In this document: positions 34,034-46,890 of the stretch, piece by piece
Layout of the letters: every line of letters begins with the position of its first letter
How positions within the stretch are numbered: the stretch's first letter is position 1
Source: Morella rubra
Lineage: Eukaryota > Streptophyta > Magnoliopsida > Fagales > Myricaceae
DNA length: 64,000 nt
Direction: 5' to 3'
NCBI GenBank assembly: GCA_003952965.2
Contig: CM025849.1
Coordinates: 19,208,843-19,272,842, forward strand
The notes under the pieces: generated by a model
Databases searched by the model: none
Told to the model about the DNA's origin: nothing
What the model saw: the letters and a program-made list of their open reading frames with translations, nothing else
Translations under genes and position numbers: made by a program

Positions 34034-36464
34034 TGTTAGACCCCGACTTAAGAGACTAGTAGCACCAATTAGTTTAAGTTTCCTTCGATGCCAATTTAGA
34101 CATTTAAAATCTTACTTCTTAACTCTTTAAGGTATGCACTATTCTGAATTGTTGGGAAAAGAAATATATTGTTGACTTGATTTAAAATTATATCTAACGT
34201 GAAAATTTTCCTCTAGCACTCACTTTTTCGTGCATCTTTAGTTATAATTGAAATGCTATATTGTTTGCGAATTTTAATAGTGTTAAATTAGCCGCATGGT
34301 TCACTAAATTGGGAGGCGTTATTAACAAAGTTGAAGAAGAAGAAGAAGAAGAAGAAGTATAGAAAGAGAGGAGAAAAGAAGTATTGCCGTGTAGAGCTAA
34401 GGGAGGTGTTTAGTGCAAAGAGAGAGGACTCAAGAGTTTCTGCAGATCACAAAGCACGGATTAGAAGTAACCTTGATGCAATATTTTATCCTTTGATCTT
34501 AGGAGAGAATATAGGCCTATGAAATTAAAAGATTTTAAGCCATACTTCGGGTGATTGCGATAAATATTGAGTGAGTTATGGGTTTTTAAAGGTCCAGACG
34601 TTTGCACATTCAGATTTCTTGCTCATTCTAAGTAAATTTTAAGTGACCAATTTAAGTCCGATTTTAATAGGTCTGGTCTTGAATTTTAAGTTTATGAAAG
34701 AGAGAATATTTTAAGGTAAATTTCTTGAGATTTAGAGGTGTATTGAATAAGTTATGGTGTTTTGAAAGTGGAAGGCCGAGCTGGAGGCAGCAGCAGTGTT
34801 GCTCTAGGATTTTCATCTGCTATGAAGTGTTTTTGAACATCTAAAGTAGTTCCGATTTTTATGATTTTTATCTTCAAGTTTGAGCTATGAAAGCAAAGAA
34901 GTTTTAAAAAAATTTCATGTAATTTGGAGCCATGTTTTTGAAGTTATAAATTTTTGAAGCTGGAGACGTAGTGGCTGTCGCTTGGACGCCCCCAGCAACT
35001 TGCATTTTCGGGTAAATCTTTCGAGTGGCAAACAAGCTCCAAATTACCTGAAATTTTAATATGTTACAACATGGAGTGTAGGGATCATTTTGGCATCCAA
35101 GTTTAATGGGTTCAGGAAACTTAAGATAAAGTTTTACACTGTAGGATCACTGTTGGTTTAGTAAAGAAACATGTGTGATTTAGTATGATGTGCTAACTTT
35201 TAATTGAATGATTATTTCCTGTATCAAGTAAATCTTTAAATTATTTATGTGAAGACATTAGTATGACTCATTTGTAGGCAAGGTGCCACCATAAGCTCGA
35301 GTGGATAAAGGTAAGTGGAAAAATTATTTTTCAAAAACTGGAATGATACACAACATGATTATTTGTTATCGAGCACGTCATGAGCATTTGCATTAATTTT
35401 CTCAAAAGGAAGAAAGGGAAATTTTATGCAAACGAAAATGAGATTTTATGCTATGTTAGGATATGTTATGGGGCTAAATAAGATGGTCGGTATCGTACCT
35501 AAGTATGATAGGTGCATCCATTCCGAAGGATGAATGCGAGAAGGATGGGTAACTTTCGAGGTATGTGCAACCACACTAAAGGACGAATGCGAGAAGGTGT
35601 GGACCTCTAAGGGTCGTGTCTAGCCATTAGGCCTAGGGCCACATCAAGGCTAGCTCGACCAAATGACATGTTCCAAGGGAAAGGGGAACAATTCCGAAAG
35701 GAACGCACAACCCTACTTCAGAGGTAAATGGAACGATAGAAATAGCCAAAAATAAATATGAAATGACTTCTAAGAAAATTTGCATGTGCAAGAGTTGCAT
35801 ACATAAACATGCATTTATTTTGACATATATATACCTGTCATTCATGATCATGTCATGCATATCCCTTACTGAGTCATTCGACTCATAGTATTTTCAATTG
35901 TATCATTCCAGATGATGTTCCAGGTGAGGAAACTCATGAGGAGGATCTAGAACCTGAGGAGGGGGCTGACGAGGGTGCCCTCCCCTAATTTGCAATTCAT
36001 GTAGATCCTAAGTTATTTTTGAAAGAGTTGATATGAACCTCCATTTTGTTGTGGTCATGGTCTGTTCAGCCTTCGAGGCTTAAGGCTCTTAAACAACTTA
36101 TATTTTGGACCATGATGTAATTATAATTTATTGCTTTAAGTTATTGCCTGAGGATTTGATTCTAAATGTCTCTCTATGTGTGTTATTTGATATAGTTATA
36201 TATTTTTATTTCTCCTACACTTATTTACATATTCTTATACTTCAGTAGAGCATTGAGGGTCTGCATGTCAGCTGTGGATAAGAAAATAAACTTCTGAATA
36301 ATTTTCATGAATAGAGAAATTCATATTTTTCTGAATTAGTAAGGCAGGTTAGTTTGAAAAAAAAAAAATATTCTGCTTCAAGATTTTAGTGTGCTGGAGC
36401 GTTCGTTGTTGGGAATGTTCGCGGCTGTCATTAGCTTTGTCGGGCTAGCGTTTGGAGCGTGACA
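34034..36464 (+). mobile_element. Solo LTR, 2.43 kb, inserted in LINE ORF1
   Basis: It begins TGTTAGACCCCGAC and ends GAGCGTGACA, with a perfect 5-bp TSD, GTTGG, at 34029-34033 and 36465-36469. No internal domain or primer-binding site is present. It shares the TACTGAGTCA...GACTCA block (35870) and the GTGACA end with the other LTRs. An acidic frame, EETHEEDLEPEEGADEG, ends at a stop near 35989, in the position where other copies encode IIDLT plus acid residues. Gypsy affiliation is inferred. Confidence 0.85.
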
Positions 36465-37657
36465 GTTGGTCAATCTATTAAACACTCTGCTGCGAGGGTA
36501 TTATTATGAAAGATTCTCTGACGACAAACTATGGATCCAATTTAAGTATGAAAACATCGCAGACCGGTGTAGAAATTGTGGGCGACTGGACATTACCAGA
36601 ATGTTTGTAACAATGAAGCAGTCTATGGCGGTAGGTCCATATGGGTTTAGTGCTGCAATGAAGGCAGAGAGTGCTGAGCATAGAAGATTCTCTAGTCCCC
36701 TTGAGAAGATTAATGATATAGGCAGCCAACAGAGTGCCCATCATTCATCGGAGATGAATAGTAATGAAGATGAATCTCCTACCAAGGCTGTCAAGGTTCC
36801 TATTTCCCTAGTGGTGGACTGTACGGTTCAGAATGTTATGGAGGATACCAGTGAAACAAGGGCAAAAACACCAATTCACCCTCTGTCATTAGTACTAGCA
36901 TCATGTGCCAGTTTATGTCAACCTGTCTTGCCTTTGGAAACAAGCCAAACATTTAATTGGGGGAGGAGAATTACGGCGGGGAGTCAGGATGCACAGGTTC
37001 TGGAAGATTCACAATCTTCTTGGACACTTCACGTGAACTATTTGATTGACGTTGAACGAAATATTCAGTTACGAAGTAACCGCCTCTCTGGGTGAAGGGT
37101 TCTCTTGTGGGGCCAATCAGGACCCCTTTCGCCTGATGCCAGTCGATACTAATACTGGACATGTGTCCAGCTCTCAGCAAGCAGCCTAACAGCTTGTGGA
37201 CAGTAGCCCAACCACTGGCGTTATTATCCAAGAATTATTTGATGAAGCTGACCAACGTGTTTGGGCTGACTCTGAAACTAAATTGAGGCAAATAGAAGTA
37301 GCCCACAACGACCCAATGGAAACAGACTGGCTGCATCCCAATCCGCGGACATTGGGCGTGAAAAGAAAACTGGCATTTAGCCAAGAGGAAGGCTCTTCCT
37401 TTATTGGCCAGAAACACTATCATGGGGAGATGAATGGAATTCGTCTTGGTCCTTCACAAGTTAGTGGCAGTGAGAAGGACTCTGAGGAAGAAATTCCACT
37501 GGCTAGGCGGAAGCAGCTAAACATGAAAGGCGAATCTACACAATCAGGGCCTAGACATTATTTTAAGGAACGTACGAAGAAAGCTCTGACTAAGGCACAC
37601 TATAGAAATCAAAAGGCTGAGGAGGTGGGCCTTAACACATCCCCCTCTTGCCCATGA
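36465..37657 (+). pseudogene. LINE ORF1, 3' segment with zinc knuckle
   Basis: The frame reads VNLLNTLLRGYYYERF, WIQFKYENIADRC and RNCG, matching the C-terminal knuckle region of plant L1 ORF1. Only the first two Cys are in place; the usual GH...C is degraded to RLDITRM. A stop and frameshift around 37095 split it. A second open piece (37196-37657) is polar and ends at a TGA that overlaps the ORF2 start. Nucleic-acid-binding chaperone function is known for the family; this copy is dead. Confidence 0.75.
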
Positions 37658-38700
37658 TTATATTGTTTTGGAATTGTCGGGGTATTGCCCGGACTCCGGC
37701 AATTCGCGAACTTCGGGTGCTGACACAGCAGGTTAATCCTGACTGCTTGTGTCTTGCTGAAACAAAGACCCAACATGCGAAAGGAATCCTTAATCGGCTG
37801 GGGTGGCAGAATGTTTTGGAGTCCCAGCAACTGGGCTAAGTGGTGGGCTACTATTTGCTTGGCGTCCTGGTATTGTCCTTGATGTTCTCATTATCGGACG
37901 CCATTTTGTAAGTAAAGTTTTTAGATCAGATCCAGTTCGTACGCCCTGGACAGCAAGTTTTGTTCAATGCCCTTCTGAATGGAAATACAAGGAAGCGTTT
38001 TGGAATGCACTTATGGATGTTGGGAATACCATCTCGGTTCCGTGGCTTGTTTTGGGAGATTTCAATGCCTTTCCAACTAATGATGAGAAAATGGGGGGAG
38101 GCCTTTTACCAGTTCTTCCAGAGATGGTTTTTATCAACTTAAGCTTAATCATGGGTTGGCTGACATTGGCTGTACGGGGAACTCCTTTACATGGTGCAAT
38201 GGGAGGAAAGGATATCAGCAGATTTAGGAACGAATAGACAAAGGGGTTGCTAATGGGGAATGGGTACTGTTGTTTTCACAAGCTATTTTGCAGCATCTCC
38301 CACGAGTGGCTTCGGATCATGCCCGTGTTATTGCATACTACTGGAAGTTTTAAGGGAGGACCTAAACCCTTTAGATTTGAAAATTTCTGGACTCGGGACA
38401 ATACGAGCTGGAATGTGATTAATGAAGCATGAACTCCCCTCAGACCGGCTCTCCAGCTCAACGATTGTTGATACGGAAAATCCGGGCCACAAAACTTGCA
38501 CTCCGAAGATGGAACAAGATTGCTTCTGTAATATCACACAAAAATCCAACACTCAGAAATCAGTTAGATACTATACAGCAGCTCCCTCCCTCTGATCTAC
38601 AATATGAGGCGGAATTGGCTACTCGAAATCAGCTCCAAGAGGATATGAATAGAGAAGAGATGTTCTGGCAAAAGAAATCCCGAATTAATTGATTGACCAT
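37654..38700 (+). pseudogene. LINE ORF2 endonuclease domain
   Basis: ORF2 starts at ATG 37654, sharing ATGA with the ORF1 stop. It encodes an apurinic/apyrimidinic-type endonuclease: FWNCRGIARTPAIREL (catalytic Asn), CLCLAETKT (catalytic Glu), WLVLGDFNAF (GDFN) and a VASDHARV (SDH) piece around 38310-38330. The pieces lie in three frames (37654-37839, 37803-38237, then from 38247) and the linker follows at 38429-38692. The domain nicks target DNA to prime reverse transcription. It is inactivated here by frameshifts. Confidence 0.8.
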
Positions 38701-40184
38701 CAAAGATCTTAATACAAGGAAATTCCATCGCTCTACCATCATTTGACGGAGGTGCAATTGTATTGAGGCTATTCAAACTTCCGACGGTCGTTGGCTGTAG
38801 CGAAGAAAAGATATAGGTGATATCTTTGTGCAGCATTTTAAAGATATCTACAAATCTTCAAATCCGGAGACTGCTTGGAGCCCTGAAGACCTTGTTCAAC
38901 CTATCATATCCTCTGAGGATAATGAGATGCTGTGCAGTTTACCTTTAGCAGAGGAGATTCATATGGCTATGAAAAGTATAGGCGCTAGCAAAGCTCCAGG
39001 ACCCGACGGTATGACGGCTTACTTTTATCAATTTTACAGGTCTTTCGTGTCATGAGGTTATTAATCGGGTGCAGTCTTTTTTCGTACGGGTACTCTTGCA
39101 ACCCAATTGAATCACGCTTTTATCACCCTGGTACCAAAAGTGACTCATCCTACTATGGTTGGGCATTTTCGACCCATTAGTCTATGCAATGTTGCAAATA
39201 AAATTATATCTAAAATATTAACTTGCAGGCTGAAAAAGGTAATGCATAAACTGATTTCTGAGCCACAAGCTGCTTTTGTCCTGGGACACTTAATACATGA
39301 TAACTCGATCATTGCTCAAGAGATATTCCATTCCATGAAACATAAACAAGGTCAAAAAGGCTTGGCTGTTATCAAGCTTGATATGGAAAAAACTTATGAC
39401 CGACTTGAATGGGGGTTCATTCTCTTTACATAGAAATGCTTTGGGTCTGCTTCCCATTGGAGCAAATGATTGAGCAATGTATTTCCTCAGTGACATTCTC
39501 TATTTTGTTGAATGGATATCCATATGGTCGTTTTATTCCTCTACGTGGTATACGCCAAGGGGATCCCCTTTCACCATTTTTTTTAATAATCTTTGCTGAA
39601 GTCCTCACTAGGCTGCTGCATAGTGCTAAAGAGCAAGGACTTAACATGGCATCAAGGTGTCGCGGAATGCCCCATCCATATCCCAACTCATGTTTGCAGA
39701 TGATCTCTTGATCTTTTGCCGTGCTAACGGACGAGAAGCAATGACTCTTAATGAGATTATGGGTAGATATATGAAATGGTCATGGCAGCTAGTTAATTTC
39801 TCCAAGTCATCTATTTATTGCAGCCCCAACACACACCCAGAAATTATTACATCTATGCAGAATATTTTGAATCTCAAAACTTTATCGGCTAGCAGTAAAT
39901 ATCTTGGCTTGCCTTTGTTCCTAGGTAGATCGAAGAAAGCAGCCTTAGAAGAGGTCAAAGAGAAAGTGCTGAAAAAAGTGGCGGGGTGGAAGGCCAAAAC
40001 TCTTTCTTAAGCCGGGAGAACAACTTTGATTAAGGCAGTAGCAACATCTCTCCCTCAATACTACATGTTGGTCTTTTTGCTGCCAAAAGGATGGTGTGAA
40101 GCCATTGATAAAATTCTCAAGGACTTTTGGTGGGGATTTTCAGCCCATAAGGTGGACAACTTTACTCCAAGAGCTTGGAATTTA
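38701..40184 (+). pseudogene. LINE ORF2 reverse transcriptase domain
   Basis: RT motifs are present in order: SIGASKAPGPDGMTAYFY, FITLVPKV...GHFRPISLCN, QAAFVLGHLIHDNSI, VIKLDMEKTYDRLEW, GIRQGDPLSPFFLIIFAEVL, FADDLLIF (39693-39716, catalytic Asp pair), KYLGLPLF and AGRTTLIKAV-like sequence. The frames change several times (38828-39055, 39107-39433, 39409-39711, 39657-40010, 40026-40184). It ends at the TTA target of a MITE. Motif order and spacing are typical for plant L1. Confidence 0.85.
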
Positions 40185-40373
40185 GAGCACGTTCGGTATA
40201 CAAAAATCTCAGGATTTTTTTGAATTCTCAAAATACAAAAAATTCTACAACCAAACATCATTCTTAACACTACATAAAAATAACTAAAACACACATACCA
40301 ATAAAATTAACACCACTTAAAAATTCTCAAAACACAAAAAAAATTATCAAAAACTCCCTAACTGAACACCCTC
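40185..40373. mobile_element. Tourist-like (PIF/Harbinger) MITE, 189 bp, in LINE ORF2
   Basis: TIRs GAGCACGTTCGGTATA and the inverse of GAGGGTGTTCAGTTAG are flanked by TTA at 40182-40184 and 40374-40376. The TTA duplication and short AT-rich interior fit Tourist-type MITEs. LINE coding resumes just after it (CLPKERGGLVFANVMKL). Confidence 0.8.
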
Positions 40374-40376
40374 TTA

Positions 40377-40500
40377 ATGTCTGCCAAAAGAGAGAGGGGG
40401 GCTTGGTATTTGCAAATGTTATGAAGTTAATCAAGCTCTAATAGCAAAGCTGGCTTGGACTATTACCACTCAACCCAACAGAGTGTGGGTTCAGATGATG
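40377..40500 (+). pseudogene. LINE ORF2 segment after MITE
   Basis: The frame encodes CLPKERGGLVFANVMKL, then one shift, then LIAKLAWTITTQPNRVWVQM, matching the conserved K.xGGLGF...N.AL.AK..W block that follows the RT in plant L1 ORF2. It is cut at 40501 by another insert. Confidence 0.75.
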
Positions 40501-40502
40501 TA

Positions 40503-40682
40503 ATGGCGTTTGGCTTGTTAAAATTTTAACAAAATTTTAATACAATTTTATTTTTATAGAACATACTTTCAAAAATTTTACTTTTTTTCTTATTCTCATT
40601 TACAATTCAATACCACCCTCTTTTTCAACACAGACAAAATTTTAGATAAATTTTTTGGTAAATTTTTGAAACCAAACACAAT
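40503..40682. mobile_element. Second MITE-like insert, ~180 bp
   Basis: The imperfect inverted ends ATGGCGTTTGGCTT and the inverse of ATTGTGTTTGGTTT enclose AT-rich sequence. The target duplication is unclear (ATGTAA left, ATGTTA right), so the superfamily is not assigned. Confidence 0.55.
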
Positions 40683-42333
40683 GTTAAGTTGTAACACCCC
40701 TCCTTTGTTTATCCCACTTGTTTAATATAGCTTTTATGTATAGGATATTAAGATGTGCTCATGTGAAATATTTTTCTTCCTTGCACTTTCATTTTACAAG
40801 ACAGGCTAGGGATGTGCCAGGGAAGTCCTAGAAAATCCTAGGCCTGTTGTAAGTCTCGGGTGGTAATTACCGCTGAGATGACAAGCTAGATCCCGGGAGA
40901 TGACCAGCTCCGAGTAGTTCCTCGGGAGTTTTGGAGATCCTGAAGCTCTAGAGTGTACGGACTGCTCTGCATTGACCCTGGGATGCGTGGGATTAGGCCT
41001 GGCAGGAGATCTACTCGGCTATATTGCTCGGGATGTCTGGGAATAACTACCGGGGGAAAATTTCTGGGGTAATTGAGGAATGTGAGCCTGGGGTAATAGA
41101 GCATTAACGTGCCGGGGAAAATGCCGGGGTAATCGGGTAATTGAGAGCTAAACGCCTGGGGTATCTGAGAGCTAATTGCCTGAGACTTTTAGTCGCGGGA
41201 TACTGAGCCCTGTATGCCTGATGGTTTACTTTTTCATGTACTCTATTTTTCCACGTGTGTTAACCGTTGGTGTGGATTAAATGCACTCTTATCATGTTTT
41301 ATCTGGTCATAGATGGAGCTTTGTCATTGCGCATATTTTAATTTACTACTTGTTATTAGATACGTGAGATATGGGGAGATTAGTGGCTGCATTATGAATG
41401 GGTACGATTGATTTGCAAAATAGCTTTCTAGGCCTAGCTTAGGGTGTGTAGATTGGCCAAGGGGAATTCACCAGTGAGTTTGTTCGACTTATATTGTCAA
41501 AAAAAGAAGAAGAGAGAGATTTACTCGGCTAAAACTGATAACAACATAAGGAGAGAAACTTCATTTGACTGAAAGAGAAGGGAGGGAAAGTGACGTGAAA
41601 CACATGGTGACCTAAGAGACTAACCGAAGGAGAAGAGGAAGAAGAGACCAAAGAAAAAAGGAAGAGATTACGAGAAAGTTGAGAGAAAGTGAGGTAGTTC
41701 GGCCTGCACTTTTATTCCCATAAGCTTGTGTTTTTTTTTTTCCTAACTTGGTGTCTTGCAATTTTTAGGTGTCTTAATCCATCAGCAGTACAGTACAACG
41801 AACTAAAGTGTAAGGGTGTAGAGTTTTATCTTAAACGGGGTATTGGCTGTTCGAGATTATGATAAAACGTGTGATTTTTGTCATGAGATGGGGAAAAGAA
41901 AAGCAACCCATTATTGTAGTGTTATTGTGTGGATCAAACCAAACAAAAACATGCGAAGGCTTTTTATAAGAGAAAGGGGCGAAAGGCTTTGGGGACCACT
42001 TGGGGCCAAATTCGATATTTTGAGAGAAAGGGGTCTGCGAATAAATGATATGCCAGGGAAGATTTTCCGTGTGGAAACAGTCAAGAAATAGTCACCTGTA
42101 TGTAGGGGATTGCCTGGGAAGATTTTTAAGAAATAGTCACCTGCATACATGTAGGAGAGGTTTGCTCGGGAAGGTTTTTCTTATGGAATTAGTCAACGAA
42201 TGTATTGACCTGGCTGAGCCCTAGTATTCTTGAGATTCTTCTGGATAGCCGGCCCTTAGTGGATTTAGAAAGTCCATAAAATAAAATAAAAATGCTCAAA
42301 CCGTATAAGTTGTTTGGCTTGCCTATTATAGCA

Positions 42334-42697
42334 TGTGGTATTTATATCAGTTAGATGATTTCCATGTTAGATTGACTGACCGATTATAACACATGAACAT
42401 CACAATTTGGTCTTTTTAATGAAGAATAGACCCGACCACTTATAGGTTAAATGTGGTATTTATATTGTTTCATTTAGATGATTTCTATGTTAGATTGACC
42501 GACTGATTATAACACATGAACCTCACAATTTGGTCTTTTTAATGAAGTATAGACCCGGCCACTTCTAGGTTAAATGTGGTATTTATATTGTTTCAGTTAG
42601 ATGATTTCTATGTTAGATTGACCGACCGGTTATAACACATGAACCTCACAATTTGGTCTTTTTAATGAAGTATAGACCCGGCCACTTATAGATTAAG
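42334..42697 (+). repeat. Three ~120-bp tandem repeats inside the outer LTR
   Basis: The units start TGTGGTATTTATAT at 42334, 42452 and 42575. They share TAGATTGAC..ACCG and CACAATTTGGTCTTTTTAAT. Units 2 and 3 are most alike. Confidence 0.9.
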
Positions 42698-43701
42698 AAA
42701 GGTTAGATATGAATTTGAGTTTTTGCTTAATTTTTATATGCCATGAGTTGAAATCATTAATATAAGTAGGATTATTGCTTATGTTTTATATGTGCATAAT
42801 GAAATTCCATGTGATTGTCTTTGTCTTACGTTGATTGATCAAGTTGAGGGCCATAGTGAGAGTGACATGTGTGCTTCAACGAGGTTCTCCATTATCTCAT
42901 GGGTGTGAGGGAGATCGTAGGTAATTGGATGACAGAAATTGAGATAACCCATCCCGCAAGAGGTTGTTCTGTGACAGGTGAATAGTAACTGATTACAAGT
43001 TACGTGGGATAGTAGCGCCACTGATCTGAGAGGAGTGGTGTGGTATCTCTTCGGTGTGAAACAAAGTATATCGCTTGACTTAGTGGGTCCTGATGCTGGG
43101 GGCACTACATTAGCAGTATAGAGGAGAGGGAGGGACGTAATCAACTCGGATCTGTGTGGGGGTGTTAGAAACATGTGATGCAGAATAGAAAGATACATTT
43201 ACAGATGAGAAATAAAGAAAGAAAGAAAGGAAAAAAAGAAAGTGAAATGACCAGAAAACAAATGCATTCATTTTGCATTGCATCATTCATGTTACATTGT
43301 TTTGGGGTTTTATTTTCAGATGCTTAACTTAACTCTGATTATTACCGAGGGCGATTGGATTGATTGTTCATGAACATGTCCCTTTTGCCCTTATTGAGTC
43401 AGTAGGAACTCACCCCTTTTACTTCTGTTTTAATTGATCGTTGTATGCTAACCTGTTCCGCTGGTGGTGTGGGCATGCTTGGCGTAGTGAGCAGATCGTT
43501 GACTTTATGGAGTGAGGTAAAGCATATTGTATGTGATCCCCGTAGTACCTGTTGGAGTTGGAAAATTGTGGGTGACGATGTTGTCACTTAGGTGAATTCG
43601 TAGTTGCGAGTTTAGTGGGGTCGAGCCCGTGAATGGTACTCAAGTGATTCCTCCGACAACCCCGAGTATCTCTAGTTGGAGGAATGTTTGAGGCTAGGTC
43701 G

Positions 43702-43824
43702 AGGTGTTTGCCGGCTCAATTTGGTCTTACATCCCTCGTCCCACCGGTACTTGTGCCTGTAGAGGGAATCGGGAAAAATGAAATTATTGACCTAACCTCA
43801 GACACTGAGTCGAGGGTCGACTAG
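43702..43824 (+). CDS. LTR-encoded tail with SUMO-interacting-like motif (outer LTR)
   Basis: The frame encodes a Pro/Val-rich stretch (SLVPPVLVPVEGIGKN), then EIIDLT, then SDTESRVD and a stop at 43822-43824. It is the counterpart of 1061-1102 and 47995-48036. The upstream extent of the exon is unknown; my start marks where the frame is clearly open and proline-rich. Confidence 0.35.
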   Translation, partial: RCLPAQFGLTSLVPPVLVPVEGIGKNEIIDLTSDTESRVD

Positions 43825-46800
43825 ATATCAGTTGTAGTCGCTATTTGGTTTGGTTAGTTGTGAGCATTCTAATTCGTCGGTTTGTTGTAGGATGGAAGCT
43901 GTAGAATAGCTTGCCACACTTTTGTTGTACTTTCTCTTAAGTGTTTTTGGTATTCCTCGTGAAGGAGTTTGTGTTTCTTTGTTAAAATGCTATGCAGAGT
44001 GTGGTAAAATTTTGTGTAATGTATATGTTTTTGAGATTTCCTCGTTAGTCGTAGTGTTCTTCTTAAGGGTCCGAAAGTGCGACCGGCTTGAACTTTCATG
44101 CTCTTGAACTTATTGTTTTGTAATAAGATATTTTTATAGATGTATGCCCCTACTCTAATTGAATTGAAGTTATTTTGTAATTGTCTTTGTCGATCTATCA
44201 GGGGCTGTGACCTATTTGTTAATCGTGATAACCCTAATGCTTTTAAGCTGATAGACTCGCTTGTGTTAAGGTTTTACTTTCAATATTTAGTAATTGTGTT
44301 TTTCCGTTAGTTTTGCTTTATTTGTGCATTGTTTAATATTTATCATTCTATTAATTACTTATAGGATTTCTTTCCTCTATTTAATTTCTTTTGTTTCCAA
44401 ATTTGTGACTTTAGTATTTTAATTTAATCTTTTTAATTTAAATTGCATATATGCTTTCTTTCTTAATTCTTAACTCCCTGCATTATTTAATTTACTTTCA
44501 TGTGCTTAAATGATGTGATATCCCTTCCATAAATTTTTCGATTTCTCTAATTTCTTTAATTTCCTTGATTTCTTGTATTTAGCAAATTAACGGTTATGAT
44601 CGTGATTGTCTCTATTTTATCGGTTTCTATGCGTTTAACAAAATTCTTCCATTATCTTGTTAATATCTTAGTATTCCTATTGCTTGATTTAAACACGTGA
44701 TATTTTTCCTAAGTATACTTCATTAGCTCATATTTAACATTTTCTAAGTATTAGATTTGATTTCTTGACACATGATTTATTTCGGTTCTAATCGCCATTA
44801 TGGATTTCGGTATGCTTTTCCTTTTCATTCTCTTGCTTATATCTAAATTTTTACCTAGTATCAATCTTGATTATTCTATCCCTAATCTAGGTTAATCACT
44901 TGACTAATTACTATTTCTTTTCTCTAACATAGGCATTGATTAACTTTACAACTTTGCTAATCATTTTGCTAACCTAAGTCTACTTTGATGTCATGTGGGT
45001 CCCACTCTCTCTCTCCTCCTTAGGTCACACGGCACACACAAGAAATCCTTGTTTTGTCTTGTTTTCTTTGTCCCTTTCCCTTGTCCCATGTTCTTGGCCT
45101 TAATGCTTGAATAGTAAGATTCAAAAATGGACCAACCGGCCATGCTTGCTTGTAATCACATTTGATTTGATTTTGAAGTGATTTTAGCTTGTGTAAGTTT
45201 TCTTAATCATCACCTAGGGAAGGGAGAGTGTGCCATTTGGTCCTCCCAGCCTTGTACAAGCCACCAAATCAAGGGGCTTGCTTGTGGAGCACCCTTGACC
45301 AAATGAATGGCAAGGTTGGCTTTAAAGTATTCCTGATCAAGAGAAGGCCAAATGGGGCTAAAGAAAGGAGCCATGGGCTCAAGGTAGAGGTTATGAAGTT
45401 GAAAGCATGAAAAAGATGCATTATGCATGTTCCTTGATGATATTGCAAATGATCTTTGTTTACCTTTAAGTTTCTTGAAGAATCCACATGTCATGTGCTC
45501 TATGATTTCCTTTATGTTGATAGATTAAAATTATTTTTAACCTAAAGTTTCGAAAAGCATAGATCAATCAAAGGCATGAACACCTATTTAGGGCATTTAG
45601 GCAAACATAGGTGCTGCCCAAATTGACCCTAAGTTACAGGTTGTATTTTTGCATGAAACTTTCCAGATAGTATCCTTTTCTAATATTAGGATCCCTGTAA
45701 AAATTTTAGACAAAATGAGGAAGGAAAAGTCAAAAATGCCCCTGGAGGTCCCTGAGGGCAGATTCGACGTTTTAACTAATTCGTTAGGGAAAAAGGGTCA
45801 AAAATGAGAAAATGATTACATGGTTGGGTAGAGCACGAAATATTGATGGGGGAGCCCAAATTTTAGTTCAAACCAAATTGAAATAAGGGATCAAATCACA
45901 AAGCCCGTTTAGAAGCCTAAATGGACTTTAGGCCCAAAACCCTAAAATAGCATCAAGCCAATAACACTTTGGAAATAGGCCCAACACGGTCTAAGGAGGC
46001 CCAATAGACCTTCAATGGGGTTTAATGTCTTAGATCTTACTAGTTGTTATCATGGTTGTTTCAATTGTCAATTATTATTCTTTAAACCTGTTATGTTTTT
46101 TTCAAGTTCATTGCAAACTAGTGTACATTGTTTGGGTGGAATGTTACATGTGTGCTTTAATGCTTGGACATGAGATTGCATTCTTAAGAGGAAAAACAAA
46201 TGTGAGGAACCCCTAAGCCTACGAGGTGATTCTCTGAATGGTAGTGACGGTACCGGGCGCTTAGGAGACGTGCAACCCCCCCTCCCCCCACAGCAGGGAG
46301 TGGGTGGGCTCCTTTATGAACGCTAAGGCGTAATGTTGAGGGTCCTGGTGCTGGACGCACAACCCGACTCTGGGGTGAACAGAGCAGACATCGGGAACTC
46401 CTCAGGAACCAATGATGGTGTGATGCATTGCATATTTTAATTCATTCAAGTTCATACTTATTATGCTTGAAGTTAGTTTCACACCATGTTTAAGTGAATT
46501 ATATGCACTGTATTTGTTTGATCATGTTTTCTCCACCCCTACCTTACTGAGTCAATAGGACTCAACCTTTTTCTCTTATGTTGTTTTTGCAATGTTTGGC
46601 GAACGTGGATATTGAAGAATGAAGCTATTCGAGGACGAGTTAACCTACAATTTCTACTCTTATATCCTAGTACTCAAGATCCGAACATGAGTTTCGGATT
46701 TCCTTGAAGTATTAGCGGAGCATAAGGCCCACTGGTTTTTTAGGGAGCCCTCACCCCCATCACCTGTAGCCCCACCATCCCCCGTACCCCCACTATCCCC

Positions 46801-46890
46801 GTTACCCCTCGTTGGTGTTCGGCCGAAAACGGGGCGATTGAGGACTTTGGTTTGCACAGGTGTACTGCCGGTGGATAATGAAAAATCTAG

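Noticed and set aside
36465..36480. TTGGTCAATC as a gypsy primer-binding site (TGGTATCAGAGC-like) after the LTR
   Set aside because: The bases are the TSD plus LINE ORF1 codons that continue the upstream frame; the LTR is solo.
45210..45494. 94-codon minus-strand ORF in the inner LTR
   Set aside because: No domain; lies within LTR sequence.
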